From the NCBI GenBank assembly GCA_019787685.1, contig JAHNUO010000035.1:1-64000 (forward strand): DNA of 64,000 bases, written 5' to 3'. The position numbers and the translations under genes are program-made. The notes under the pieces are model-generated. The model worked only from the letters and a program-made list of their open reading frames with translations. It was not told the DNA's origin and searched no databases. This document shows, piece after piece, positions 1 to 9,942 of the stretch. The stretch comes from Chiua virens. Taxonomy: Eukaryota; Basidiomycota; Agaricomycetes; Boletales; Boletaceae. Positions within the stretch are counted from its first letter, which is position 1. Each line of letters opens with the position of its first letter.

Positions 1-1
1 G

Positions 2-106
2 GCTACTTCCGCCAGTGGGTTTTCTGAGTGCAATCTGGTGTCTATCGTGGAGGGCGTTCAAGAGGAGGAATTCGAAGAAAACGTAAACATCGCAACTGTA
101 GTGTAA
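2..106 (+). CDS. 3' end of an unidentified gene (partial)
   Basis: The first frame that can be read stays open from the left edge to a TAA at about 104-106, giving roughly 34 acidic residues that end in NVNIATVV. It stops about 150 bases before the Apn1 start and lies on the same strand. This may be the last exon of a gene that begins outside the window, or chance. The stretch is too short to assign a family; the only support is the open frame and its position. Confidence 0.25.
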   Translation, partial: ATSASGFSECNLVSIVEGVQEEEFEENVNIATVV

Positions 107-257
107 CCTTTTGAGTCTGAGATTGTTTTCTTGTTGATGCTGGCGTTGTCGATGTATTGTATATCGTACTTCGTTTCTCAGATCTCAGATCTCACCGGTA
201 CCGCTCAGCGCTCAGCTACGACATCTTAAATTCTCAATAATCATTCCATCCGCGACG

Positions 258-2182
258 ATGGTGCAGACTCGACGAGCGACTCAGCTAGCCACCAAGGATG
301 TCAAAGATGTCGAACCTCAGACGAAGGGGGTGCACACTAAGCCACCCTGCAAACGGGGGAGGAATGGACGTCAACCAAATGACCAAACATCTTCCCCGAT
401 GGTTGCTGTGGAACCTGATGAATCTGAGCGTGAGTCTAATGATCCTAGGTGGTCTCGGTTGTTTCGGACAGTCTGACGCGCATACAGAGACCGACGCAGA
501 TGTTAGTCCTACGAAGCGGCCACGCAGGCGAAAGAAAGACCATCGCATCCCAAAACCATCTGATTTCCATTCGCGCGTATCTTCGGCATGGAAAGTCGGT
601 GCACACGTCTCTGCGGCCGGGGGTGTGGAGAACGCAGTCGTGAATGCGGCGCGTGTCAGGTGTGTCGGTTTCCTCTTCCCCTCCCAGCAGGAATGACTTG
701 ACATGCCCATGCAGGGCCAACGCATTCGCTTTATTCGTCAAATCGCAGCGAAAATGGTCTTCCCCGCAGCTGACGGACGAGAGCGTCACGTCTTTCAAAG
801 CACGCATGATCGAGTTTGGGTATGACCCGAAACATGTCCTTCCCCATGGAAGCTACCTCATCAATCTTGCAAATCCCGACAAGTAAGTCGCATATATGTG
901 TTCCTAAATGATTCCTAGCTTGAGTACAGTGGAAAATCAGAGCGAAACGCGAAAAATCATACGAATGTTTTCTGGACGACCTCCAACGATGTGAACGACT
1001 TGGTCTAATGTACTACAACTTCCAGTGAGTATCAATGGTGTTCTTGTCTTGTCGATTACCTAACTTACATCTTCTAAAAGCCCAGGCTCAACCGTAGGGA
1101 ATGCGACCAAGGAGGAATCTATCTCTCATATCGCACAATGCTTAAACAGAGCACACAAAGAAACATCGTTCGTGGTTACTGTCATCGAGAACATGGTATG
1201 TGCTGGATCATGCTGCTATAGACGCTAATATATGCTTTCATCAGTGTGGTCACGGGAACGTCATAGGCTCCCAGTTTACAGATCTACGAGGTGTTATCGA
1301 ACAGGTCGAGGACAAATCACGAGTTGGAGTATGCCTTGATACATGCACGTCCTTCGCTCTGTATGAGACTGTGCCGGGCTGATGATTTTGTGAACAGGTC
1401 ATATGCACGCGGCTGTGAGTGATTTACTTCCCTCCTAGACAGACACTCATCCGCCACGTAGGGTTATGACATCTCTACGAAAGCAGGTTGGGAGTGAGTG
1501 GTTCAACCCACGAAAAAAAGATTGCTCGAATTAACATGTCCATTCTCGCAGCACAACGAGTGAGTTCTCACAACACATACCAATCACATAGGGCATAAAG
1601 CTCTTGTGACACTGTTGCTAGTGGCCATATTCGATGACCAAGTCGGACTGTCGTACCTCCGCGGGATGCACCTCAATGATTCCAAAACACCCCTAGGGTC
1701 GAAGAAAGATAGACACGAAAATATTGGGTTGTACGTCGTCTCTCTACCATGTCTTTTCCTTGATCCCTTTCTCACCCCTTCGTCCCCCTTCGAATTACCA
1801 ATATCCTACCAGGGGCACACTCGGACTTTCGGCGTTCCTTACGATTTTATCCGATCCTCGTGTCCAGAACATTCCTCTCATACTCGAGACCCCCACGTTT
1901 GAAGCCGTGGAGGTGTGGGAGCGTGAGATCCAAGTGTTGAACACATTGTCGGAGGTTGGAGCAGCTTCAGTAGTCAATGTGAAAGACGAAGGAGGGATGG
2001 TAGGAGAAAGGTTAAATAGGTTGGTGGGGGACATACAGAACGTTATTCGGGAGTACTGTGGCCCCAAGGAAAATATCGGGAAGAAGGCCGCGCTGGGCAA
2101 AAACACATCCAAATCGAAATCAAAGTCGAGAAAACGTGAGGTAACGGATGAAGAGGAGGCAACTGATTCCGATGATACATAG
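258..2182 (+). CDS. APN1: AP endonuclease, endonuclease IV family (Apn1-like)
   Basis: Cleaves DNA 5' of abasic sites in base excision repair; the family uses a three-metal TIM barrel. Spliced exons read the family signatures in order: [69 protein letters not shown] and IPLILETPT. The barrel follows a basic N-terminal extension starting MVQTRRATQ, and a Lys/Ser-rich tail with an acidic end follows it, fitting nuclear targeting. Splicing is unusual: the Cys-His-Met motif is joined through a 17-nt exon at 1398-1414 behind a GC-AG intron (1345-1397), and an 8-nt exon at 1552-1559 joins the W-D-T-T-M region. Intron edges were chosen to restore the conserved frame. Start: first ATG at 258 with no upstream in-frame alternative seen. 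Family assignment is very safe; the microexons are inferred. Confidence 0.93.
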
Positions 2183-2417
2183 CCATGCTCTGACTAGGTC
2201 CCTGCATCTATGCCGATCTGATGATTTCGTCTTGCTAGCCCAGGTCGTTATTTACACTGTTGTATAATATTACAGCTCTTTTCGGAGCTCAAGATTCAAG
2301 ATTCAGCGCCAGCTTTCATGCAGTATGATGGCCAAACATTGTTTGTTGTGCAGAATGGCACTCATTACATCATCCCGGAGTTCACTACATACCTGAATTC
2401 ACCTAGTAGGCTGATCC

Positions 2418-2506
2418 AAAGGGGTGCTGCAGCCTGGGGAGAGGAGATGGAGATGGAGGAAACAGTGAGGATTGGGACACTCGTCCTAGAAAATTCCGAA
2501 TTTTGA
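2418..2506 (+). pseudogene. Stray terminal exon of the acyltransferase-like family (copy D)
   Basis: The sequence reads GAAAWGEEMEMEETVRIGTL and then VLENSEF and a stop. It matches the last exon of the intact paralogues near 15.5 kb (GAAAWGEKTL..ETARIGSLILED) and 20.7 kb. An acceptor-like AG stands just before it. No upstream exons of the family are visible; the next gene upstream is the Apn1-type endonuclease, which ends at 2182. It is best read as a relic of a further family member left by deletion or transposition. The preceding open frame from 2318 has no visible relation to the family. Confidence 0.6.
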
Positions 2507-4326
2507 AGCTCGAGGCTTGGAGTTCCAGCGATGCCGATCCTCGGTCAAAAGGATTGACTCATCAGAACCAGAATTTCTCAATCAAATACGGCGGTGTGGC
2601 AACGCCGACTTCTGCCAGAACTCCAAACTCGACCGTTCCTACAGGGGGTTGTTGGCACATGCCTGCGACACTCTTTTCCACGATACGGTCCTTAGACCCT
2701 TGAGTAAATAGGCACAGTTACCACACGGTCCACACCTCGCCGAAGTATGTGGAACTGCCTCCAGATAGTGACTCATTGGTGATGATCATATGCAGCCTAG
2801 GAAATCGGGTGGCATAGCCTCTAGACGTTAGGAGCCTGCTGTAATCCGATGCAACCCAATAATTTTTGTGTATCCGAGTCACTATAGAGGTCATCGTAGT
2901 AATATTTAACGGCCCTGCGGGCAGACCTGGACCCCGAGCAATAAATTGATTATGTAACATGTTAATATTATAATACATTGTATGATTCACGAGCAAGACA
3001 GTAGATGCGTGTTATGATAGAGAGACAGTTGATTTCTTGTGTTGAAGATCGAAACAAAACTTACACCCACTTGAGTAAATAATGGCGGTCACAACTCGGG
3101 TGTAGATTGTCAATGGACTCAGAAAAAGTCATGCTTCGTACCCCAAGCGATAAACAGATTATGTAACATGCTATTCTAACACATTGTGCGATTTACGATC
3201 TTTGGAAGTTGCTCCTTGAGCTGTGAGGAGAGGCAGGCAGAGGGACTAGGTGGGCGAGGTTTGGGCAAGACTCCGGTCCTGGGCCACCAGGTATGTGTGA
3301 GCTGCGAGGGTGGGTGGGAAACCTTGCAGATGGCATGTACCAGGCAGTCAGGATCGCGTGCCCCGGACCCCAGGGGAGTGAGCTGCAAGGAGCCGGAATG
3401 GGGCATGGAGGCCCAGGGAGTGGCGGGTGGGTGTGCTGAAATGGGCAAGGATGAGCAGCGAGCGCTGCGATGTGGACGAGCGACGTGGTGGAGGCAAAAG
3501 CGGAAGCGATGCCTCTCACTTGCATCGCTTATCCAAAGACCTTGCACTGTGGCTGTGCTCGTGCCTCGCTACACCACAGTTCAACCTGCAAGATTTTGAA
3601 GACAGTAGATACATTTTATATACTTAATCATCTAGATCAGCCAAGTGAACAATAAGCCTGTAAAGAACATGAGCAGGAATAATAAATGTTAATCAATCAT
3701 GATAAACTGACATTGCCAGAATGTGGGAAATAAATTGAACGGCCTCCATCGGAACATGGCCCCGTTACGTGGGTGTATTGAAATACACTAGGTGATATCC
3801 GCTCCACTGATTGCGATATGAATTTGTGTTGTCGGGATTTGATGTGAAAGGAGGCTTATGACTTGCAAGCCTGAAATACGCACCATTCATCGTTTTGTCG
3901 TTTCAACCATTCTTATCGATATGTGCCTGCATGCGAAAGATTCATTGGAAATGCGGATTAGAAAGGTATGTACTTTTAAATGTTTTTGCAAGAGAATGAG
4001 AGTGTTCAAGACAGCTAGCAACCGGTGTATTTCCAATCTTTGACACCATTGTGGACCTTAGTTGAAGTCAACGTATGTTCTGTTCGCGAGACAGGAGCAG
4101 TTTGACGTATTGAAACACAGAATTTTCATGCATGTTGTCCCTCTGGCACGCTCTTGGGACATATACCCAACAAAATTGTTAAAAAAAATAGCAGGCTTCA
4201 TGTCTGTGGCAGATTTAGTGGTGTACGGAGGGACGTGCAAAGCAAATTACAATGTAATGCATGGTATTGACGCACTTCAGGCTGCCATGGCTATCACAAC
4301 AAAGAGATAAGAGTAAGAGAAAACGA
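2507..4326. other. Gene-free stretch before the solo LTR
   Basis: No gene is supported here. A G-rich patch at about 3220-3480 gives open frames on both strands, with no recognisable domain and compositionally driven Arg/Gly/Trp translations. The part from about 3600 is AT-rich with short frames only. The sequence just left of the LTR (4284-4326) resembles two stretches near 9.57-9.72 kb, so some of this may be repeat-derived. Confidence 0.5.
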
Positions 4327-4923
4327 CACATTGTTACAATCACGTTTTCACCATCATTCATTTCACCTTCCTACTCAATCTCTCATCCACTATACAAGAT
4401 ACACAATATCTATTATGGCATACTTTGCCTCATGCCAAGGCTATACTCAGGATCATATCCTATTGGCCACTTCATTATGACTCACTATGATTCATTATTA
4501 GACACGTGTTATCACACGTTATCTTGACTCATATCTATTATTAAAGCAGTGCTTATCTCATAACATGCTTATACTGCATTGTTACAGCATTGTTTCCTCA
4601 TGTCTTTATCTATGACTCACATACATGCAGATACCTCATGTTATCTCACCTTATCTACCAATCAGGACACTTATACTTATCTATGTATTCATACTCCGAT
4701 TGTAACTCCGATTGTACTTTTAGTATATAAGACGTGAATGCAGCACCAAGGGAGCTCTAACAAAGTTCACCTTTGGATATTCCCCATTGTCTCTCATAGA
4801 CGGATCTCCTCTGTAGTTCTCGCCTCACTGGTTGGATTACTTGCACATAACCCTTACACTGAACCATTACAACCTCTTGCAAGTTACCTATAATCCACCT
4901 TTGTTCTAGGTTGTTACACACAT
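4327..4923 (+). mobile_element. Solo LTR of a retrotransposon, with 5-bp target duplication
   Basis: The element proper spans 4332-4918 (587 bp). It begins TGTTACAATC and ends GGTTGTTACA, so it has the TG...CA termini of LTRs. It is flanked on both sides by the same five bases, CACAT (4327-4331 and 4919-4923), the usual target-site duplication for Copia/Gypsy integration. A TATA-like AGTATATAAG near 4730 would be the LTR promoter. No gag, protease, integrase or reverse transcriptase frame is nearby and no second LTR is present, so recombination between two LTRs probably removed the interior. The TGTTA start suggests Copia, but without internal sequence the superfamily is a guess. Confidence 0.75.
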
Positions 4924-6872
4924 CAGGATTTCCCTCCTTACCCGATAATCCTTTACAAATGTTATGGTTTTTTCACAGCATGATACATGTTGTCAAACCC
5001 TTATAAACCGTCATATTTGCTTATAATCCTTCCCAAAAAAAATATAACTGTGCAAGGAATCTATGTGAGATGTAATATGATAATGCCTGATAATCCCATC
5101 ATAAAGGATTATATACTAGAATTTATCTGGGAGTGAGCAGGATTTCTGATAATCGGCTTATGAGCACATAAAAGAGATCTAAGTATGATGCTTCTTCTCC
5201 AATGGCAAGTTGCATGTTTTTATGGCTAAGAATACTAGGGATTGGCCTAAACCTGCACAGGTCAGAGTTCGGGTACTGCACAGTGGGTGTGGGTCACACT
5301 TTTGTGACCCGTGACAAACCCGCACCCGTGCCCACCACTCAACCTATTGACAAGGCTGCCGTCCTTGCCTCCCCTCATCGTGTCACCCACATCCTCGCCC
5401 TCACCCTCACCCTCATTGCCATCCTTACCAGGCTCACCCTCGTGTACAAACACGAATGTGAATGGTCATACCATTTGTGTTTGTGTTTGTATACGAGCTT
5501 AGCACTTCCTTGCTGTCTCAGCGCCTTCAAGCCCTTGGCGCTGTAGGGAATAGGTATTCCCTGTGCTCACATAGCACGTTTCTGCACCCTGTCGTCACCC
5601 AATCCCGATCCTGATCTGTCTGCTTGTGCAAACTCATCTGGATTGCTGTATCTGCGCCTGTTTTGCCTCGGACTCTTTTATTTTATTTTTGATGCTCCTT
5701 ATTCATACTTAGCATTGGCTAGACCATGTCACGCAGCCCTTGCAGGGACGTTCGGGTGCCTCTCGAACTTTATACCGTACGAAAACCTTCTTTTTATTAT
5801 TATCCTTACTTAGGACGAGTCTGAGGGTATTCCCGAGGACTATAAATTCACTGTATTGACAAAATACAGGAGCTTTTGCCTGTGCGCATCTGTCTCACAT
5901 CGTTTTCGGTCGACATTCATTTTCTCTCGCTCTCCTCATATTTTCTCAATCCAGATTGGACTGCTGTGTCCGCTTTTCTATCCGTTTTAATCTGGATTCA
6001 CCCCAGATTCATCTCAGACTACTCAAAAACCATTTCTCGTCGTTCACCAACTCAGTGTTGTCCCTGGGTCGAACAGAATCACATTCCTTCACCCCCTTTC
6101 TATTTCTTTCAATCCCCCTGAGTATTGCACTACAACCGGGATATATTACCTTCAGCGCCTTGCCCTTGCCGTCTCGCAGTCTCATGCTTACCATCACCCT
6201 CATGCTTGCCCTCAGCCCCCTCACCATCACTCTCACTGTCACCCTCTGTCTTGCCATTGCCCTGATGGTGCAGAAGTGACCACACAATGTGCACGATTGC
6301 GCACGTTGTGTCGTTGCTTCTCTCACCCTCTTGTCCTCACTGCCTCATGTTCACCCTCACCCCACCATCTCATGCTCACCCTTGTCATCTCGCCATTTCA
6401 CTGTGGCCATCACCATATCGCACTCATCCTCCAAGCCATCTTGCCATTTTGCCATTGTTGTTGCCGTCTCGCACTCACCCTCACCCTCACCCCCTACCGT
6501 CTGCATGGTCATCACATACAAACATAAATGAGAACACATTCTCGCATTCCCGTTTGTGTTTGCACACAACACTCGTGTGTCACCTAGCCCTTGTCTCACC
6601 TTCACCCTCACCCTGGCCCAGAGGGTGCAGAAGCAACGACACAATGTGCATGCAATCACATACTGTGTCATCGCTTGATTGAACGCTTGAGGAGCTCTAG
6701 GACCTAAGGACCTCCAATCACAGCTCTTAAAATCAACCAAGTGAACCTTAGCGAAGTAATACAGGAATACAGGAATATTTCCACGCTAAGCACTCATCAA
6801 GTGCTCAATGAGCAACTTACAAAACCCCGACCGGGTACATACCCATACTCGTATACCCATGAATATTACATA
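4924..6872. repeat. AT-rich then C-rich low-complexity DNA with hairpins, no gene
   Basis: From 4924 to about 5200 the DNA is AT-rich. From about 5300 to 6680 it is dominated by irregular CACCCTC/GCCATC tracts that translate into meaningless Ser/His/Pro-rich frames. Inside these tracts are imperfect palindromes: 5446-5492 (arms ACAAACACGAATG / CATTTGTGTTTGT), 6268-6323 (arms around GAAGTGACCACACAATGTGCA) and a related one near 6618-6672. Similar C-rich sequence reappears right of the mariner element near 8590-8700, so the transposon seems to have landed inside it. Confidence 0.5.
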
Positions 6873-7094
6873 CAGTGACCTCAAAAACCCTTTCCATACT
6901 AACTGCAACTGCAGTGCGCGAAGCGCACTGCCAGACACTGTGGGAATCTTGCTTAGCTTTGGTGGAGTTATAAATAGCACTTACTCTCAGCTACAAATCA
7001 GCCCCCAAGATCATGTGATGTGGTTCACATGCCATTAAGATATGATCATTTTGAAATAGCCATGTCATGGAAAGGGTTTTTGAGCTTTTGAAAT
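6873..7094 (+). repeat. Left terminal inverted repeat of the mariner element
   Basis: Pairs with 8264-8485. It is itself bounded by an 18-bp inverted motif: CTCAAAAACCCTTTCCAT at 6880-6897 and its reverse complement at 7067-7084. Near the outer end is a short palindrome, GCAGTGCGCGAAGCGCACTGC. The inner half contains AGTTATAAATAGC, which could act as a promoter. Confidence 0.9.
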
Positions 7095-7115
7095 CACAAG
7101 GGTATTTGGATATTA

Positions 7116-8135
7116 TTAGTACTTGGTATAGCCTCCTTTGGCTTTAAGCACTGCCTGAACCCTCCTAGGCATGCTCTCAATCAATTTCTGACACTCCTCA
7201 ACTGGTATCCTCTCCCACTCTATCTGAACTCTTTCCCACAACTCATGAATCCCATTAGGAGGGTTTTCATGCTCTGCAAGCCTCCTTTTAAGCCATCCCC
7301 AGAGATGTTCTATAGGGTTTAGGTCAGGAGACTGTGCAGGCCAACCCATGGTATCAAATTCCTGCTCCTCTAGCCATTCCTTGACCTTCTTGCAGGTATG
7401 CTTGGGATCATTTTCTTGCTGAAAGATGGTATCAGGAGGATTGAAACCATAATACTCCAATGTTTGCTTCAGCTCATCCTTCAAAATCTGAAGGTAGAGG
7501 TCCCCATCCATCCTACCATCAATCTTGGAAGCAAATCCAACACCCTCCCAAGTCATACAGCCCCACATCATCAGAGAACCTCCCCCAAACTTGAGGGCCC
7601 CATTTACCAGCCTATCACTCAGCCCCTCACCTGACCTCTTCCAAGCCCATTTATGCTCATCTGACCCTAGGCAATTGATTTTGGTCTCATTAGACCATAT
7701 TACCTTCTTCCAGTCCTCTACAGTCCAATCCTTGTGGGCATAAGCAAAATCCAAACAAGCCTTGCAATGCCTAGCAGAGAGAATAGGGCATTTGGACTTG
7801 ACCACAGCCTTCATACCAGATTTCTTCAAATGAAGACGAACTGTACTGGCAGAGAGAGGTTCATTGATGATATTGGAGAGAGCTCTGGTCACTTGGACAG
7901 CATTTTCAGCTCTGCCAGAGGTGATAAGGTGCTAGGCATGGCGAATGTTGGCAGGAGAAAGCTTGGAAGGATGACCTCCAATAGCTTTGGAAAGGGTAGA
8001 ACACTTCTTGGAGCGAAGTTTGGATATAGCAGAAGGGCTGAGACCAGTTTGCTTGGCAATGGCTTCACCAGAGTGGCCAGCATCAAGCAAAGAAAGAATA
8101 GTGTTTTGCTGAGTGAGAGAGAGGGATTTAACCAT
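7116..8135 (-). pseudogene. Tc1/mariner transposase with in-frame stop and altered catalytic residues
   Basis: Read from ATG at 8135 the frame spans 339 codons, broken only by a TAG at 7932-7934 (codon 68); the same frame continues beyond it without shift. The N-terminus is a helix-turn-helix (LTQQNTILSLLDAGHSG, then GLSPSAISKLRSK) and the C-terminal half is a DDE transposase ending KAKGGYTKY. Spacing fits DD34E: the first acidic position falls in WSNETK (codon ~149, Asn where the family has Asp), the second in FQQENDPKHT (codon ~241, Glu instead of Asp), the third is the Glu of SPDLNPIEHLWGW (codon ~276). The stop and two substitutions mean this copy cannot be active, though it could be mobilised in trans because its ends are good. 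Confidence 0.9.
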
Positions 8136-8263
8136 GATAGTAGTTGAGAATTAAGAAGTGTGTGAACTTTTTAAAACTCAGACATGCTATTTACATGTAT
8201 ATCCTTGTTTGCATTAACAAATAATGACAAATATTGAATGATTTGATTGAGATCCTAATTATC

Positions 8264-8485
8264 ATTTCAAAAGCTCAAAAACCCTTTCCATGACATGGCT
8301 ATTTCAAAATGATCATATCTTAATGGCATGTGAACCACATCACATGATCTTGGGGGCTGATTTGTAGCTGAGAGTAAGTGCTATTTATAACTCCACCAAA
8401 GCTAAGCAAGATTCCCACAGTGTCTGGCAGTGCGCTTCGTGCACTGCAGTTGCGGTTAGTATGGAAAGGGTTTTTGAGGTCACTG
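8264..8485 (-). repeat. Right terminal inverted repeat of the mariner element
   Basis: Reverse complement of 6873-7094 with two visible differences, both close to the outer palindrome (CGCGAAGCG on the left, CACGAAGCG when the right end is read inward). It carries the same pair of 18-bp inverted motifs at its borders. Confidence 0.9.
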
Positions 8486-8487
8486 TA

Positions 8488-9942
8488 CTTATTGCCACAA
8501 ACCATATGATCACAAATCACGCCATGATTCATGCTGTAAGTCCCTTCAGTCCATTTACATAAGTAATTCTCGTCAACCATATATATCACTGTGTCGCCGT
8601 CACCCCGCCGTCACCTGCACTCGCCCTTGCACTCGCTGTTTCGCTGTCATCTCACCCCTTGCCGCCTTGCCCTCGTCCTTGTACTCACCATCGTGCATAA
8701 ACCCATTCCTGCACGTGCAGCCATAACCTGTGATGGCTATCAATGATCATACTATGGGTATGGACAGGTATGGGGTGCTGACCTTAGAGGTGAGTACTAA
8801 CCCTTTGTGTGATTGTGTTTGCTGCAAGTAAGGTTTGATCAGTAAGTACATACATTTTGTGTCATTCATTTTCTGACCACAGAAACCAGTTGGTCACTGG
8901 TCAGGCTCACCATTCCTAACCTGCAGGGTCATGATCCAGGCCAGCCTGAGCCACCTATCAACATATTATAAGTGTTTGACAAGTTTGGTTAGGCCACTTA
9001 AGAGCTCTTTTCGGATTCGCTTACATTCTGTTTGATTAGTCTCGAAACCCGACATTACTTTTTAGGAAGCACAGGCTACTCCCGAACCGAACGCTTCCTG
9101 TAACCGAGGTTACCAAAACGGATGGTTCAAGACTACTGTTTGGCTGATGCTGTTAAGTATCTAGGGTCAGTAAGGTTATCATAGGCTCTAACTACTAGTC
9201 ACTTGATTTTGGTAGTGTCGTAATAATTATTTGAATAAAAAATTTAAATTATTATGACGTCTGTATGATTATTGATCAAGAATAAATATTTATTTTGAAT
9301 ATTGTAATATGATTGACTATCACATTATACTCCTTGCCTAATAAATGTACCATTATCAGAGATCCTGACAAGCCTTTAAGCCATTCCAAACAACTGGCAG
9401 CGTGACAAGGCCTGACCATTTGTACTATCTTGATACCACTCTCCAGCATTTGACAGAATTACACCTGTGGCACAACATGCCAACCAATATAAACTGTTTA
9501 TGACACTTATGGTTATTAGTCAGTTGATAAGGGTTTACAAGGACATTATCAGAAAATTAGAGAATCAGTGATGCAATAGCTATTGTGATGAAGCTATAAA
9601 AGGAAACAACAGCATCCAAGATCTGTTCAGACACAGACGATATTGGCAAAAGACGTACGATTTGCAGTGATAGCTATCACGACGAAGAGATAAAAACGAA
9701 GAGCTAGAAGAAAACAACATCTGACGGACAACGTCCGATTAGATCTGTTGAGACTCAGACGAAATCGGAGCAGCGACGAAACCCAGCCCATCCTACAAAG
9801 AATTCGAATCCGACCTACTCCGACCGGTCCGAGACATCCGTCATTTTTTGGTACTCCGCCCACCTCTGAAACCTGGGCCTTAGGGGCCCAGGAATTATTC
9901 AAGTTACACAGCCACATGGGTAGGGCAACGTTGACCTTGTTC
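8488..9942. other. Gene-free repeat-like DNA before Coa1
   Basis: 8590-8700 resumes the C-rich low-complexity sequence seen left of the transposon. About 9200-9350 is very AT-rich, with an imperfect hairpin near 9217-9258. Two related ~60-base stretches near 9575-9640 and 9663-9735 share AGCTAT...GATGAAG/ GACGAAGAGATAAAA, AAACAACA and AGATCTGTT.AGAC.CAGACGA, suggesting an old tandem duplication. An open frame starting at 9748 runs into Coa1, but its leader is not needed for the protein. No gene is supported. Confidence 0.45.

Larger units (their letters stand above)
6873..8485 (-). mobile_element. Tc1/mariner-family DNA transposon, complete ends, inactivated
   Basis: This is a 1,613-bp element flanked by TA on both sides (6871-6872 and 8486-8487), the target duplication of Tc1/mariner elements. 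Both ends begin CAGTGACCTCAAAAACCC. The terminal inverted repeats are long, 222 bp each (6873-7094 and 8264-8485), and differ at only two positions by eye, so insertion is fairly recent. The single transposase gene is on the minus strand and carries a premature stop and altered catalytic positions. The element sits in C-rich low-complexity DNA between Apn1 and Coa1. Confidence 0.92.

Noticed and set aside
3186..3599. 137-codon plus-strand frame with overlapping minus-strand frames
   Set aside because: Both strands are open because the DNA is G-rich; the translations are compositionally biased, contain no domain and lack neighbouring exons.
6287..6740. Long overlapping frames rich in Ser, His and Pro or Glu and Gly
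   Set aside because: They translate CACCCTC-type low-complexity DNA in several frames at once; no sign of a real protein.
9748..9942. Upstream extension of the Coa1 frame
   Set aside because: The later ATG at 9943 starts a clean mitochondrial presequence, while the extension contains no targeting or family features.
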